A stretch of DNA of 64,000 bases from Parasutterella excrementihominis YIT 11859 (lineage in GTDB: Bacteria; Pseudomonadota; Gammaproteobacteria; Burkholderiales; Burkholderiaceae_F), in assembly GCF_000205025.1 (NCBI RefSeq), contig NZ_GL883690.1:43714-107713 (forward strand), written 5' to 3'. The position numbers and the translations under genes were made by a program. The notes under the pieces were generated by a model that saw only the letters and a program-made list of their open reading frames with translations, ran no database searches and was not told the origin of the DNA. Below are positions 24,757 to 34,250 of this stretch, piece after piece. Position 1 is the first letter of the stretch. Every line of letters begins with the position of its first letter.

Positions 24757-26540
24757 TTACATTCCTCCTTATCAATTACCACACGGCTGCAGATTCCGCC
24801 TTTCGGCAGTCTGATGAATTCCAGTTCCGCTCCGTGTTTATCTGCAATACCGCGGACGATCGAAAGACCGATGCCCATGCCTTCCGGTTTGACACTGTCT
24901 CCCAGTGTCTTAAGTCTGGCGAAGGATTTGTCATCAAGCGTCGGCCCGTTATCCGAGACACTCAAACACCAATGGCTGTCGTCGAGGCTTCCGATTTTTA
25001 AATCAACTATCGGCTTGGGTTGTTTTTCCACGGCGCTGCAGGCATTTTTAAGTAAGTTAATGATGAGCAGTTCGAGTTCCAGCGGATCGCCGACTACTCT
25101 AGCCTCTGAAGGTAAGTCAGAAGTAACCTCGACGTGCTCAAACTTCAGTGCCTTCAATACATTAAGTGCGCTTAAAGCAATGGCAGTTAAGTCACAGCTT
25201 TTCATTTCGCCCTTCTTTTGTTTTGCGTATCCTCTGACGCGTGTCACAATGCTTCCGATACGTTCGCTGTTATGTTCTAAAGAACCGATAGCTTGTTCCG
25301 TAACGGCATCAGAGAAGCCCTTTGACTTCAAATACACACGCAAGCCGGCCAAATAATTGTTAATTGCCATCAAAGGCTGTTGGACTTCGTGTGCGAGCAT
25401 GCCCGACATCTGATTGATGACACCGAATTTTTCCATTTGTGCCAATCGGTTTCGAGAGTCCCGATATTCCTTCTCTATTTTTATTTGGCGATTCAGTGTT
25501 CGTCTTACTTGAAGCGTTCTTCTCGCAACTGTTCGTCTCAGGTATAGTGAGTTAAGGATTAAAAGAAGAAGCAAGCCACAGGTCAGTAAGATTTCTGTCT
25601 TGAAGCGCTTAAAGATGCCGGCAGGACTCCAATCTTTTAAATATTGGTAAGGCCCGAGCTGCAGATCTCGGAAAAGTTCATCCACTTTAGAGAACCGACT
25701 TGCAATCGTCCATTCATAGTCGTTGGTCGGCGGCATGCTGATCAAAGACGAAGTCACTTCCCACATGAGTTTCGGAGGAATATTCTCTCGAGCAGCAAAG
25801 ACGATTCCGGGATAAAGATCTGTAGACCGCGCACACTTCAAAACATCCCTTGGTTTTTGCGAAATAACCTTGAAATCGGATGACTCAATAAGCCCCTCTT
25901 GAGAGAGTTCTTCCAAGACACAGGCTGAAAGGATCGCGACATCTGCTTCTCCTTGAATGAGCAGCATTAACGCATCAGGAAATTGAAAATGGGTAAAAAC
26001 AGACCGCTTGAAGAATTTCTCAGGGTTCAGACCGTTTTTGAAGAGTTCGTGCTGTCCGACAAGCCAGCCGTCGAAAGAATTCGGCTGAGAGGCGGCAGCG
26101 ACTTTACCCTGCAGGTCTTTGAGCTCAATGAGATCTGCTCTCTTAGCCAATGTAACGAAAGCTGCGCCCTCGGAAGCTGAAGGGTCGTCAGAGAGAATGG
26201 TTTTACGAGTGGCAATATGAACGATGCCTATAGAAATACTTAGTTCATGAAATGTACCTGCTGAACTGATGAGAAAATCAACCGGGTTGTTTTTTAATTC
26301 TTTTTCTGGGTTTACCGAATTCAAAGGAACGGCAACGAAGTGATAGTTGGGTAATTTTTGGTTGAGATATCGTAAGGTAGGTTCGAGTGTGGTCGTCGCG
26401 AACTCCGGATTAAAAGAATCAATAATGCCGACCCTGATATCCGTTTTGTCGGCTGAAAAACATATCGAGGCGCCCAGCGATAAGACGACGACAAGCAGCT
26501 TCAGTATTTTCTGTGCTCTTTTTCTTTTATTGAAGTACAT
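24753..26540 (-). CDS. TtrS-like sensor histidine kinase with PhnD-type periplasmic sensor
   Basis: 595 aa. Signal/TM start (KILKLLVVVLSLGASICFS), a periplasmic PhnD-like binding domain (~30-305; RVGIIDSFNPEFATTTLEPT, VDFLISSAGTFHEL), a membrane span ~317-337 (EILLTCGLLLLLILNSLYL), a coiled linker, HisKA with phospho-His in MLAHEVQQPL and HATPase with LLIINLLKNACSAVEK and GMGIGLSIVRGIADKHG. TtrS, which senses tetrathionate, has this layout; the ligand here is not predictable. First gene of the operon, divergent from the molybdoenzyme genes across 583 bp. Confidence 0.9.
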   Translation of the reverse strand: MYFNKRKRAQKILKLLVVVLSLGASICFSADKTDIRVGIIDSFNPEFATTTLEPTLRYLNQKLPNYHFVAVPLNSVNPEKELKNNPVDFLISSAGTFHELSISIGIVHIATRKTILSDDPSASEGAAFVTLAKRADLIELKDLQGKVAAASQPNSFDGWLVGQHELFKNGLNPEKFFKRSVFTHFQFPDALMLLIQGEADVAILSACVLEELSQEGLIESSDFKVISQKPRDVLKCARSTDLYPGIVFAARENIPPKLMWEVTSSLISMPPTNDYEWTIASRFSKVDELFRDLQLGPYQYLKDWSPAGIFKRFKTEILLTCGLLLLLILNSLYLRRTVARRTLQVRRTLNRQIKIEKEYRDSRNRLAQMEKFGVINQMSGMLAHEVQQPLMAINNYLAGLRVYLKSKGFSDAVTEQAIGSLEHNSERIGSIVTRVRGYAKQKKGEMKSCDLTAIALSALNVLKALKFEHVEVTSDLPSEARVVGDPLELELLIINLLKNACSAVEKQPKPIVDLKIGSLDDSHWCLSVSDNGPTLDDKSFARLKTLGDSVKPEGMGIGLSIVRGIADKHGAELEFIRLPKGGICSRVVIDKEECK

Positions 26541-27123
26541 CGCTTTCTATCTTATTTTTTAACTTTCCACATTCTGCCTGTGTGAAGAGGACATGCAAGG
26601 CCAATTTCTAGTAGTTTTTTAAATAAATATAACCCACCTAAAACTGATTATAAGCTTCACTATATTAAATTTTCTATAGGATTTATTCTCTGCGAATAAC
26701 CCATTAGCATTTTTAGGGGATTTGCCTCAGTGAAGAAGAACTCGAGTCCTGAAGGAGGATTTTCTTACAGAAATAGAACCTCTGAGAACCTCAAATTTTG
26801 AATTTTGAGGATATTCCTAGTTCAGAAATTGTTCAAAAATCCCCGTCTTTTTCTTATTTAGTAACCCATTATTTCAAGCTGTATCTGATATGTTGCTGAT
26901 TGTGACAGGATGATACCGGGGTAATAAAATTTTTAACTACTTAATTATTTGATTTATTATAAAAAATAATATTAGTCTACGACATATTAATGCAGCTAAC
27001 GGATTAAAAATCGGCAGTCTAGTTCAAACGGTATAAGGGGATTTTCCGATTATTCAAATTCTTCGAGAAGCCTAGTATGCCAGAGCGTTAGGGACAAACC
27101 CCATTATTAAAAGGACAAAAATA
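26541..27123. other. 583-bp regulatory spacer between kinase and molybdoenzyme operons
   Basis: AT-rich, no credible gene. It must hold divergent promoters. It contains a hairpin CCTCAAA/TTTGAGG (26789-26810) preceded by a tandem AGAACCTC repeat (26776-26783, 26786-26793). No clear FNR site (TTGAT-N4-ATCAA) was found. AAGGA lies 8 nt before the molybdoenzyme ATG. Confidence 0.5.
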
Positions 27124-29700
27124 ATGTCAGTCGATTTCGTTAATCTTTCGATGACCAGAAGAAAATTAATTAAGGGAGCAGCCTGTTCGGCAGCAGCGGC
27201 ATCCGCTCCCTCTCTGGTGAACCATGCATTTGCGGAACAAATTGCAAAATTAGAAAAAGAAGGATGGTCCAAACATCCGGTCGCCTGCACAATGTGCGGT
27301 GCTTACTGCGGCATCTTAGCGATGCGCAAAGAAGGCGAACCGATATCAGAAAAAACCGTTCGAATTTTTCCGAACCCCGGACATCCTCAGCAAGGTTACT
27401 GCGGCCGTTCTGCCGGCGCGATGTGGATCTGGAACCACCCTCTCCGTCTTCGCAAACCCTTAAAACGTATCGGGGAAAAAGGCGAAGGTAAATTTAAAGA
27501 AATTACTTGGGACGAGGCTCTAAACGAAATCGGCGCCAAAGTTAAAGATCTTGTCCAAAAGTATGGTGAAAGCTCCATCACAACAACATCTCATAATTTT
27601 CAGGGAATGAGCAAATGGCTGACTTTCCCGCTAGGTTCTCCCAATAACATCGGACACCAATCTTCCTGCAACGCTGCGGGTATAAATGCGCGCAACTGGG
27701 TTTTCGGTACCGGCTTCAGCGGTGCGGGAAAATTAGAACCTGACTACGAAAATCTGCGCTATCTCCTCCTGATCGGACGCACTATGGGAGCTTCGATGGG
27801 GGCTCTTCATACTTTGAATGTCGCCAGAGCAAAAGGGGCTCGCGTCGTTGCTATCGATCCGAAAATGCCGGACATTACCTACGGCGATGCCGAATGGGTT
27901 GCTATTCGTCCCGGCACAGATGACGCTTTTCTTTCAGCTCTGATCAATGAAATGCTCCGTACAAACACGGCTGATCTAGACTTTATTGAGAAAGGGACGA
28001 ACGGAGCTTACCTGATCAAAGAAAACGGCCAGCCCCTTACTCAGGCTGAGGTCATTCAGGGTGGAGATAAAACGAAATATGTCGTCGCCTCCTCCGACGG
28101 ACGCCTCTCTTTCAGAGGCATTCTAAGAAATGATAAAGGCATACCGACCGCCTTTGATGAGGATTCTTCCTTCAAGGCTGACCTGAATATGAGCGGATCT
28201 GTCAAGCTTGCAGATGGATCTTCCTGCCCGGTTAAAACCGCTTTTGTCATCATTAAAGAGACGCTTGCTCCTTATACCCCCGAAAAAAGCTCTGAAATTA
28301 CCGGTATACCCGCCGATATGATTCGCAGAATTGCTCGAGATTTCACCAATCTCAAGGGGGTAATTGATGACGGGTGGTATACCTCTAAAAATGGTACAGA
28401 TGTTCAGGTTTATCGTTTAGTCTCGATCGCAAACGCCTTTAACGGCAACATCGATATACCCGGCGGAATGATTGTTACGGCTGCTGCCGGTCTGAAGATT
28501 CCGAGTGTCTCCCAAGGAAAAGGTCCGAATGGGGAAACTTGGAGGATGGCTAAAGAAAAGCGCATCGATAAGATCATCTATCCGGAAGCCGAGGGCACTT
28601 TCAAAGTGGCTATGGAAGCTGTTCTGACCGGAAAACCTTACCCCATCAAGGCAGCCTTTTTTGTGGGCACAACGATGTTCCAAAGAGAAGCAAATTCTGA
28701 GGAGCTTGCCGAAAGGCTTAAAAAACTTGAACTTAGTGTCGTTCAAGACGTTCTCCCTCAAGAGATTTGCGATTACGCTGACTATGTCCTTCCTTCTACG
28801 TACTTCATGGAAAGAATGGAAATGTCGGGCGTAAAGTGGGCAAGAGACGGATCGATTTATCTTTCCGATCCTCAACTGAGTCCTCCTGAAGGCTGCGAGG
28901 CCCGTCACGATGTGTGGATTCTGCTAGAGATCCTCAGAAGAGCTTTCCCGGAAAGAGCTGCAAGAGTCGGATACAAGGAATGCAAAACAGCTGAAGAATT
29001 CAATGCTTACTTTGACGCATTCACAAAGAGAGGCTATGCCCAGCTCTTGGAAGAATGCGACAAAGTCAAGCCCGGTTGGTCTCGTCGGATTCACGAGGAC
29101 ATTAGAACGAAAGGCTGGTCGACGATTAAGATTAAAGAGTACGGCGTCTATCCCTATAAGAAACCCTTCGGAACGCCTTCCGGCAAAGTTGAAATTTATT
29201 CTTTCAAGAGTTTCGAAAAACCCGCATATGTGCGAGGAATTCCTCCTTTCACGGCACATATTCCTGCACCGGCTTTTACTCCGCCGAAGAGAAACAGTAA
29301 CGAGTTTATTTTAGTATCCGGGAAAAACTGCACTTCCTGCTCCGGTCTCAGTATGTTTGCTCTTCCGTCTAAATACCTTGGAGACCGTACTGTTTGGATG
29401 AACCCGGAAGATGCAGAAAGACTGGGCATTTCTCATGGTGAAACCGTCGAAGTTGAAGGTATTGATACGGGCTATAAAGGGAATGCTCAAATTACTGTGA
29501 CGAAGAAAGTTATATCAGGATCACTCTTCGCTTTCGGATTTTCAGGCGGTAATCGAATCAAACACTTGGCTGATCACCCCGATTATCAGTTCATTAAAGA
29601 AGGGATTAATTCTCACTGGTACGCCAAAGGTTATGCACAGCCCGTTTTCGGAACGGTTGCCAATAACAGTGCCGTACGCATCAACAAATTGAGAGGCTAA
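27124..29700 (+). CDS. Tat-exported molybdopterin oxidoreductase, PhsA/PsrA/TtrA/ArrA clade
   Basis: Catalytic subunit (858 aa) of a periplasmic respiratory reductase. Tat signal MTRRKLIKGAACSAAAASAP; an FS0 [4Fe-4S] motif CTMCGAYC with a distal GYCGRS cysteine; the probable Mo-ligand Cys lies in GSPNNIGHQSSCNAAG; the C-terminal molydopterin dinucleotide domain follows from ~700. Length is near PsrA/PhsA/ArrA and shorter than TtrA (~1020). Substrate is open: polysulfide, thiosulfate, tetrathionate or arsenate are family possibilities. It heads an operon with a four-cluster ferredoxin subunit and an NrfD-like anchor. Confidence 0.88.
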   Translation: MSVDFVNLSMTRRKLIKGAACSAAAASAPSLVNHAFAEQIAKLEKEGWSKHPVACTMCGAYCGILAMRKEGEPISEKTVRIFPNPGHPQQGYCGRSAGAMWIWNHPLRLRKPLKRIGEKGEGKFKEITWDEALNEIGAKVKDLVQKYGESSITTTSHNFQGMSKWLTFPLGSPNNIGHQSSCNAAGINARNWVFGTGFSGAGKLEPDYENLRYLLLIGRTMGASMGALHTLNVARAKGARVVAIDPKMPDITYGDAEWVAIRPGTDDAFLSALINEMLRTNTADLDFIEKGTNGAYLIKENGQPLTQAEVIQGGDKTKYVVASSDGRLSFRGILRNDKGIPTAFDEDSSFKADLNMSGSVKLADGSSCPVKTAFVIIKETLAPYTPEKSSEITGIPADMIRRIARDFTNLKGVIDDGWYTSKNGTDVQVYRLVSIANAFNGNIDIPGGMIVTAAAGLKIPSVSQGKGPNGETWRMAKEKRIDKIIYPEAEGTFKVAMEAVLTGKPYPIKAAFFVGTTMFQREANSEELAERLKKLELSVVQDVLPQEICDYADYVLPSTYFMERMEMSGVKWARDGSIYLSDPQLSPPEGCEARHDVWILLEILRRAFPERAARVGYKECKTAEEFNAYFDAFTKRGYAQLLEECDKVKPGWSRRIHEDIRTKGWSTIKIKEYGVYPYKKPFGTPSGKVEIYSFKSFEKPAYVRGIPPFTAHIPAPAFTPPKRNSNEFILVSGKNCTSCSGLSMFALPSKYLGDRTVWMNPEDAERLGISHGETVEVEGIDTGYKGNAQITVTKKVISGSLFAFGFSGGNRIKHLADHPDYQFIKEGINSHWYAKGYAQPVFGTVANNSAVRINKLRG

Positions 29701-29703
29701 ATC

Positions 29704-30282
29704 ATGGTCGAAAAGAAAAAACAATTAGCGCATCTTTTTGATGCTACACAATGCATCAGCTGCGGAGCCTGTATTGTGGCCTGTTCTCAGACTAACTTTC
29801 CCGAAATGCATAATCGCTCTATTCCGGGCCGCGACTGGCTTGCTTCTAATATTCGCGTTTTTCGCTCGGAAGAAAGAAGACCTGTAAATCTGCTGGTTCA
29901 ATGTCAGCATTGTTCGGACGCTCCCTGCGTTAAGACTTGTCCCTTCGGTGCTAATTACTACGACGAAAACGGTTTGGTTCGCAATGATCCGAACAAATGC
30001 GTTGGCTGCAACTACTGCGTAGCGAGCTGTCCGTATGATGCCCGCTGGTCTCATCCGGATAACGGACTTCCCATGAAATGCATGAGTGACGGATGCTTGA
30101 AATTGATTCAACAGGGAGAACAACCTGCTTGTGTTCAGGCTTGTCCGGCTCAAGCCCGTTTCTTCGGAGATGTGAAAGATCCGCAAAGCGAAATTTCTAA
30201 GAAGATCGCTTCCTGTCGTACCGAACTCCTTATGCCGAACAAAGGCACGAAACCTAATTTCTTTGTAGTGGTGCAAAAATGA
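29704..30282 (+). CDS. Four-cluster [4Fe-4S] electron-transfer subunit (PsrB/PhsB/TtrB-like)
   Basis: 192 aa. Four cysteine clusters in DmsB/NrfC arrangement: CISCGACIVACSQ, CQHCSDAPCVKTCP, CVGCNYCVASCP and CVQACP. Passes electrons from the membrane anchor to the molybdoenzyme. No signal peptide, as usual for a subunit exported with its Tat-carrying partner. GAGAGG precedes the ATG, 3 nt after the upstream stop; the ATG of the next gene overlaps its TGA. Confidence 0.93.
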   Translation: MVEKKKQLAHLFDATQCISCGACIVACSQTNFPEMHNRSIPGRDWLASNIRVFRSEERRPVNLLVQCQHCSDAPCVKTCPFGANYYDENGLVRNDPNKCVGCNYCVASCPYDARWSHPDNGLPMKCMSDGCLKLIQQGEQPACVQACPAQARFFGDVKDPQSEISKKIASCRTELLMPNKGTKPNFFVVVQK

Positions 30283-31166
30283 TTGATTTATCCACACTTA
30301 CTCCTCAGCTTCAGGCAACTCATTGGGGATGGACGATTGCCTTATTTCTCTGGTTCATCGGGTTATCCGGAATGGGATTTTTCATTAACTATTGGGTTCG
30401 GCAAAAGAATTTTGTTTATGTTCTGACGTTCTGCGGAATTGCAGGTTTAGCATTGGTGACCAGTCATTTAGGACGCCTCAGCAACCTTCCGTTTGTGATT
30501 TTTTATGCCCTCCGGGACTTCTCCTTTAACTTCCAGTCCTGGATGATGATCGGAATAGTTCTTCTTTCCCTGCTTAGCGTCGGCTCTGTGTTTTATTCCA
30601 TGATTTGTGCCGGAATTATATTTAAAGGCTCAAAATGGCAAAAATTAGCTCAGTCCAACGGATTTAATGCAGTCTTTTCCGTTCTCGGTGTTTGCAGCAC
30701 TATTTATTCCGGATTCCTTCTCACGCAGGCTGTCGGAGTTTCACTGTGGAATTCGTCTCTTATCCCCGTTCTTTGGATTATGTCCGGCCTGACGAGTTCC
30801 ATCGCCATGTTGGAACTGATGTCGGCAATGGGATTGGTTGATCACAAGTCTGTCGGCTGGTGTTCCAGAACATCTGTTTGGGTTGATACAGCTAAGCTCT
30901 TTGCGATTTTCTCCTTTGTTTATGTAGCGTTAGGTTCTGCTTCCATAGGTGCTCGAGCGGGCGCAGAGGCTCTTATTAGCGGGAACCAGGCCTTGATGTT
31001 TTGGATCGGGGGAATCACTTTCGGTACTGCTCTTCCTCTTCTGATCAATCTTATTACCCGAAGCCAAAAGGTGATAACAGGCGGTGCGATTTTTGCAGTC
31101 TTTGGTGCCTTGTTTTTAAGAGCTTCCATCCTTTTTTCAGGTTATTACGATTCTCTTAGTTTTTAA
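30279..31166 (+). CDS. NrfD/DmsC-like quinol-oxidising membrane anchor
   Basis: 295 aa with about eight membrane spans, e.g. WTIALFLWFIGLSGMGFFIN, VYVLTFCGIAGLALVTSHLG and LFAIFSFVYVALGSASIGA. It would oxidise menaquinol and deliver electrons to the FeS subunit. Overlaps the preceding gene by 4 nt. The order catalytic-FeS-anchor is that of Psr/Phs/Ttr-type reductases. NrfD versus DmsC family cannot be decided by eye. Confidence 0.87.
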   Translation: MIDLSTLTPQLQATHWGWTIALFLWFIGLSGMGFFINYWVRQKNFVYVLTFCGIAGLALVTSHLGRLSNLPFVIFYALRDFSFNFQSWMMIGIVLLSLLSVGSVFYSMICAGIIFKGSKWQKLAQSNGFNAVFSVLGVCSTIYSGFLLTQAVGVSLWNSSLIPVLWIMSGLTSSIAMLELMSAMGLVDHKSVGWCSRTSVWVDTAKLFAIFSFVYVALGSASIGARAGAEALISGNQALMFWIGGITFGTALPLLINLITRSQKVITGGAIFAVFGALFLRASILFSGYYDSLSF

Positions 31167-31217
31167 GGGGCCTCCGAAGGCAAGGAAACATCTTTGTACC
31201 TAGACGTTCCAAAAAAG

Positions 31218-31257
31218 AAAAATCCTTCCTGAGCCACAAACTCAAGAAGGATTTTTT
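31218..31257. terminator. Bidirectional terminator between reductase operon and argG
   Basis: AAATCCTTC then TGAG, pairing with CTCA and GAAGGATTT (one C/A mismatch), 7-nt loop, poly-A before and poly-T after. Serves both converging transcripts. Confidence 0.9.
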
Positions 31258-31272
31258 TCAAAAAACTAAAAG

Positions 31273-32625
<1,353 letters not shown>

Positions 32626-32641
32626 TCATTAACGAGGCTAT

Positions 32642-32674
32642 GAACAAAATTTTGTTCGACGGGTGGTGTCGAAC
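32642..32674 (-). promoter_or_regulatory. Overlapping palindromes upstream of argG
   Basis: GAACAAAATTTTGTTC (32642-32657) is a perfect 16-bp palindrome. Its right arm overlaps a second repeat GTTCGAC (32654-32660) / GTCGAAC (32668-32674). The pair lies 32-64 nt before the argG ATG: an operator or 5'-UTR hairpin switch candidate. It does not resemble a standard ARG box closely. Confidence 0.5.
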
Positions 32675-32882
32675 TCCAACATGACATTATGTCCAAAAGA
32701 AGCGGCTAAAACTCCAGTTGAAATATAAATTTTTTAGATTTTGCCTAAGTAGTTTCCTCAACTCTTCAAAAACGGCTAATTTTTCTTGTCGCGTTAACGT
32801 GAATCTGAAACTATATCTAAATGAATTTCCCAGAAATTTTCTCCATCATCCGATGCAGAATAAGCATGGCTAGTTTATTTAT

Positions 32883-33569
32883 TCAATGACTAGCGTTTGT
32901 CTGTTGCTCTTCCTCATCTAATAATAGTCCAAGTTTTTCATGCATCTTTAGAAAACCTTCCGCTAGCCGATCTTTGTCAATAAGAGTATCTTGCTGTGTG
33001 GCAACCAAGTAATCGAATTGCTCTATTCCCTTGTATGACAATGTATCTCGAATCATACCTTTAGTCTGATGAGACAAGCCGTCAGAAAAATTATTAACAA
33101 TGAAAGAGAGGTCGTAGAGGTCCCTTATCTTGTCTCTGCCTTGATAAGCCATTGCCTTCATCCGAGCCAAGGCATCAATGCCGTAAACCTTGATACCGTG
33201 AATTTGTGTCCAATCCTTTGAGGCTTCTTCCAGGCCGAGATTTTTATTTCTGTATGAAACTTCAATTTTCAAAGGATGTACGTCATTTCCGTAGTCAATG
33301 ATGCAGCGCTTCACTGTCGCAGTATCTTTTGCAACTCGAAAATTTACACCGTGGTTCACGCAAAACCGTTTGACTATCTCTTTGATGTCTTGTTTCCGAC
33401 CATCCAAATCAATATCTTCGGAGAAACGATCTAAACCATAACAAAGAGACAACGCTGTCCCGCCTTTAAGAACGAATTGATCCGTCTGTTTGTTCAAAAA
33501 CAGTAGAAAGGCTTCAATAAAATTACCATGATTTGTCTGCCAATCTTTTTCTTCATCGGTCATATCCAT
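32883..33569 (-). CDS. AbiEii/AbiGii-type nucleotidyltransferase toxin
   Basis: 228 aa. Nucleotidyltransferase motifs: FVLKGGTALSLCYGLDRFSEDIDLDG contains the GG...DxD catalytic signature, with a later IEVSYRN and the DKIRDLYDLSFIV helix typical of the AbiEii family. These act as toxins of type IV-like toxin-antitoxin or phage-abortive systems by modifying tRNA. Translationally coupled to the upstream gene (17-nt overlap), as expected for an antitoxin-toxin pair. Confidence 0.87.
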   Translation of the reverse strand: MDMTDEEKDWQTNHGNFIEAFLLFLNKQTDQFVLKGGTALSLCYGLDRFSEDIDLDGRKQDIKEIVKRFCVNHGVNFRVAKDTATVKRCIIDYGNDVHPLKIEVSYRNKNLGLEEASKDWTQIHGIKVYGIDALARMKAMAYQGRDKIRDLYDLSFIVNNFSDGLSHQTKGMIRDTLSYKGIEQFDYLVATQQDTLIDKDRLAEGFLKMHEKLGLLLDEEEQQTNASH

Positions 33570-34101
33570 GCTCCCTCAAGAAGTGCAGCCAAGGCACTCC
33601 ATATTCTTTTCCAATGAATTCTTTGATTTTTAACCAGCGAGGCGAGTTTTTCAGCAGCAGCAATTTGGAAAAGACTTCAGGCGTATAACTTTCGTTGCAA
33701 ATCAATTCGTTTTTCATGCCTTGTGCATAACCGAAGGCCCCATCGGCAACAAGGTCAAGAAGCGCTCGGATATGATTGGCGGCCTTGTGGTTCCCTGGAT
33801 GCCCTGGCACAGAAGAATTGTCTTCAATACCGTAATCTCCGAAAACGGAGTCAGAAGACTCACGAACGGTCAAATTTTTCCATTGAATTCCAGAGGCGTG
33901 CCAGTCCCCACACGTCTCCAAACTGCATCTCAAATTTAAAGCATGAATTCCAGATATGTATTTCATTTCCATTTCCAAATGCTTCTGCTCTTTGATTTTA
34001 AACGTCTCTCGCTTTGTTCTTAAGTATGTTTCCTGCCGTTCAATTTGTACATCAAAATTTTGCGGTTTCGGATCATATCTTTCGTCTTCCAATTCCCACA
34101 T
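33553..34101 (-). CDS. Uncharacterised partner (putative antitoxin) of AbiEii-like toxin
   Basis: 182 aa from the first ATG; an ATG at 33966 with GGA 7 nt upstream would give 137 aa (start MKYISGIHALNLRCSLETCG). I do not recognise an AbiEi winged-helix antitoxin. Visible features: a charged N-terminal extension, a Cys/Trp-containing centre (CGDWHASGIQW), and a helical C-terminal half ending SPRWLKIKEFIGKEYG. It overlaps the toxin gene by 17 nt, so a cognate antitoxin or specificity partner is the simplest idea. AT-richer than its neighbours. Confidence 0.6.
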   Translation of the reverse strand: MWELEDERYDPKPQNFDVQIERQETYLRTKRETFKIKEQKHLEMEMKYISGIHALNLRCSLETCGDWHASGIQWKNLTVRESSDSVFGDYGIEDNSSVPGHPGNHKAANHIRALLDLVADGAFGYAQGMKNELICNESYTPEVFSKLLLLKNSPRWLKIKEFIGKEYGVPWLHFLREHGYDR

Positions 34102-34250
34102 TAAGCCATTTGATTTTCAGGTCGGTAAAAATATTGTTTTTTCTTCTCCAATTGACCCTCTAAATATTTACTCATTTACATCAGAAAAAGTCGGATCTAG
34201 AATTTCGTGCAAAGAAATTCATTAATAACAACCACCAAAAAGGAGAAAAA

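Noticed and set aside
26541..27123. FNR-type site controlling the molybdoenzyme operon
   Set aside because: Only loose half-site matches; no TTGAT-N4-ATCAA dyad found.
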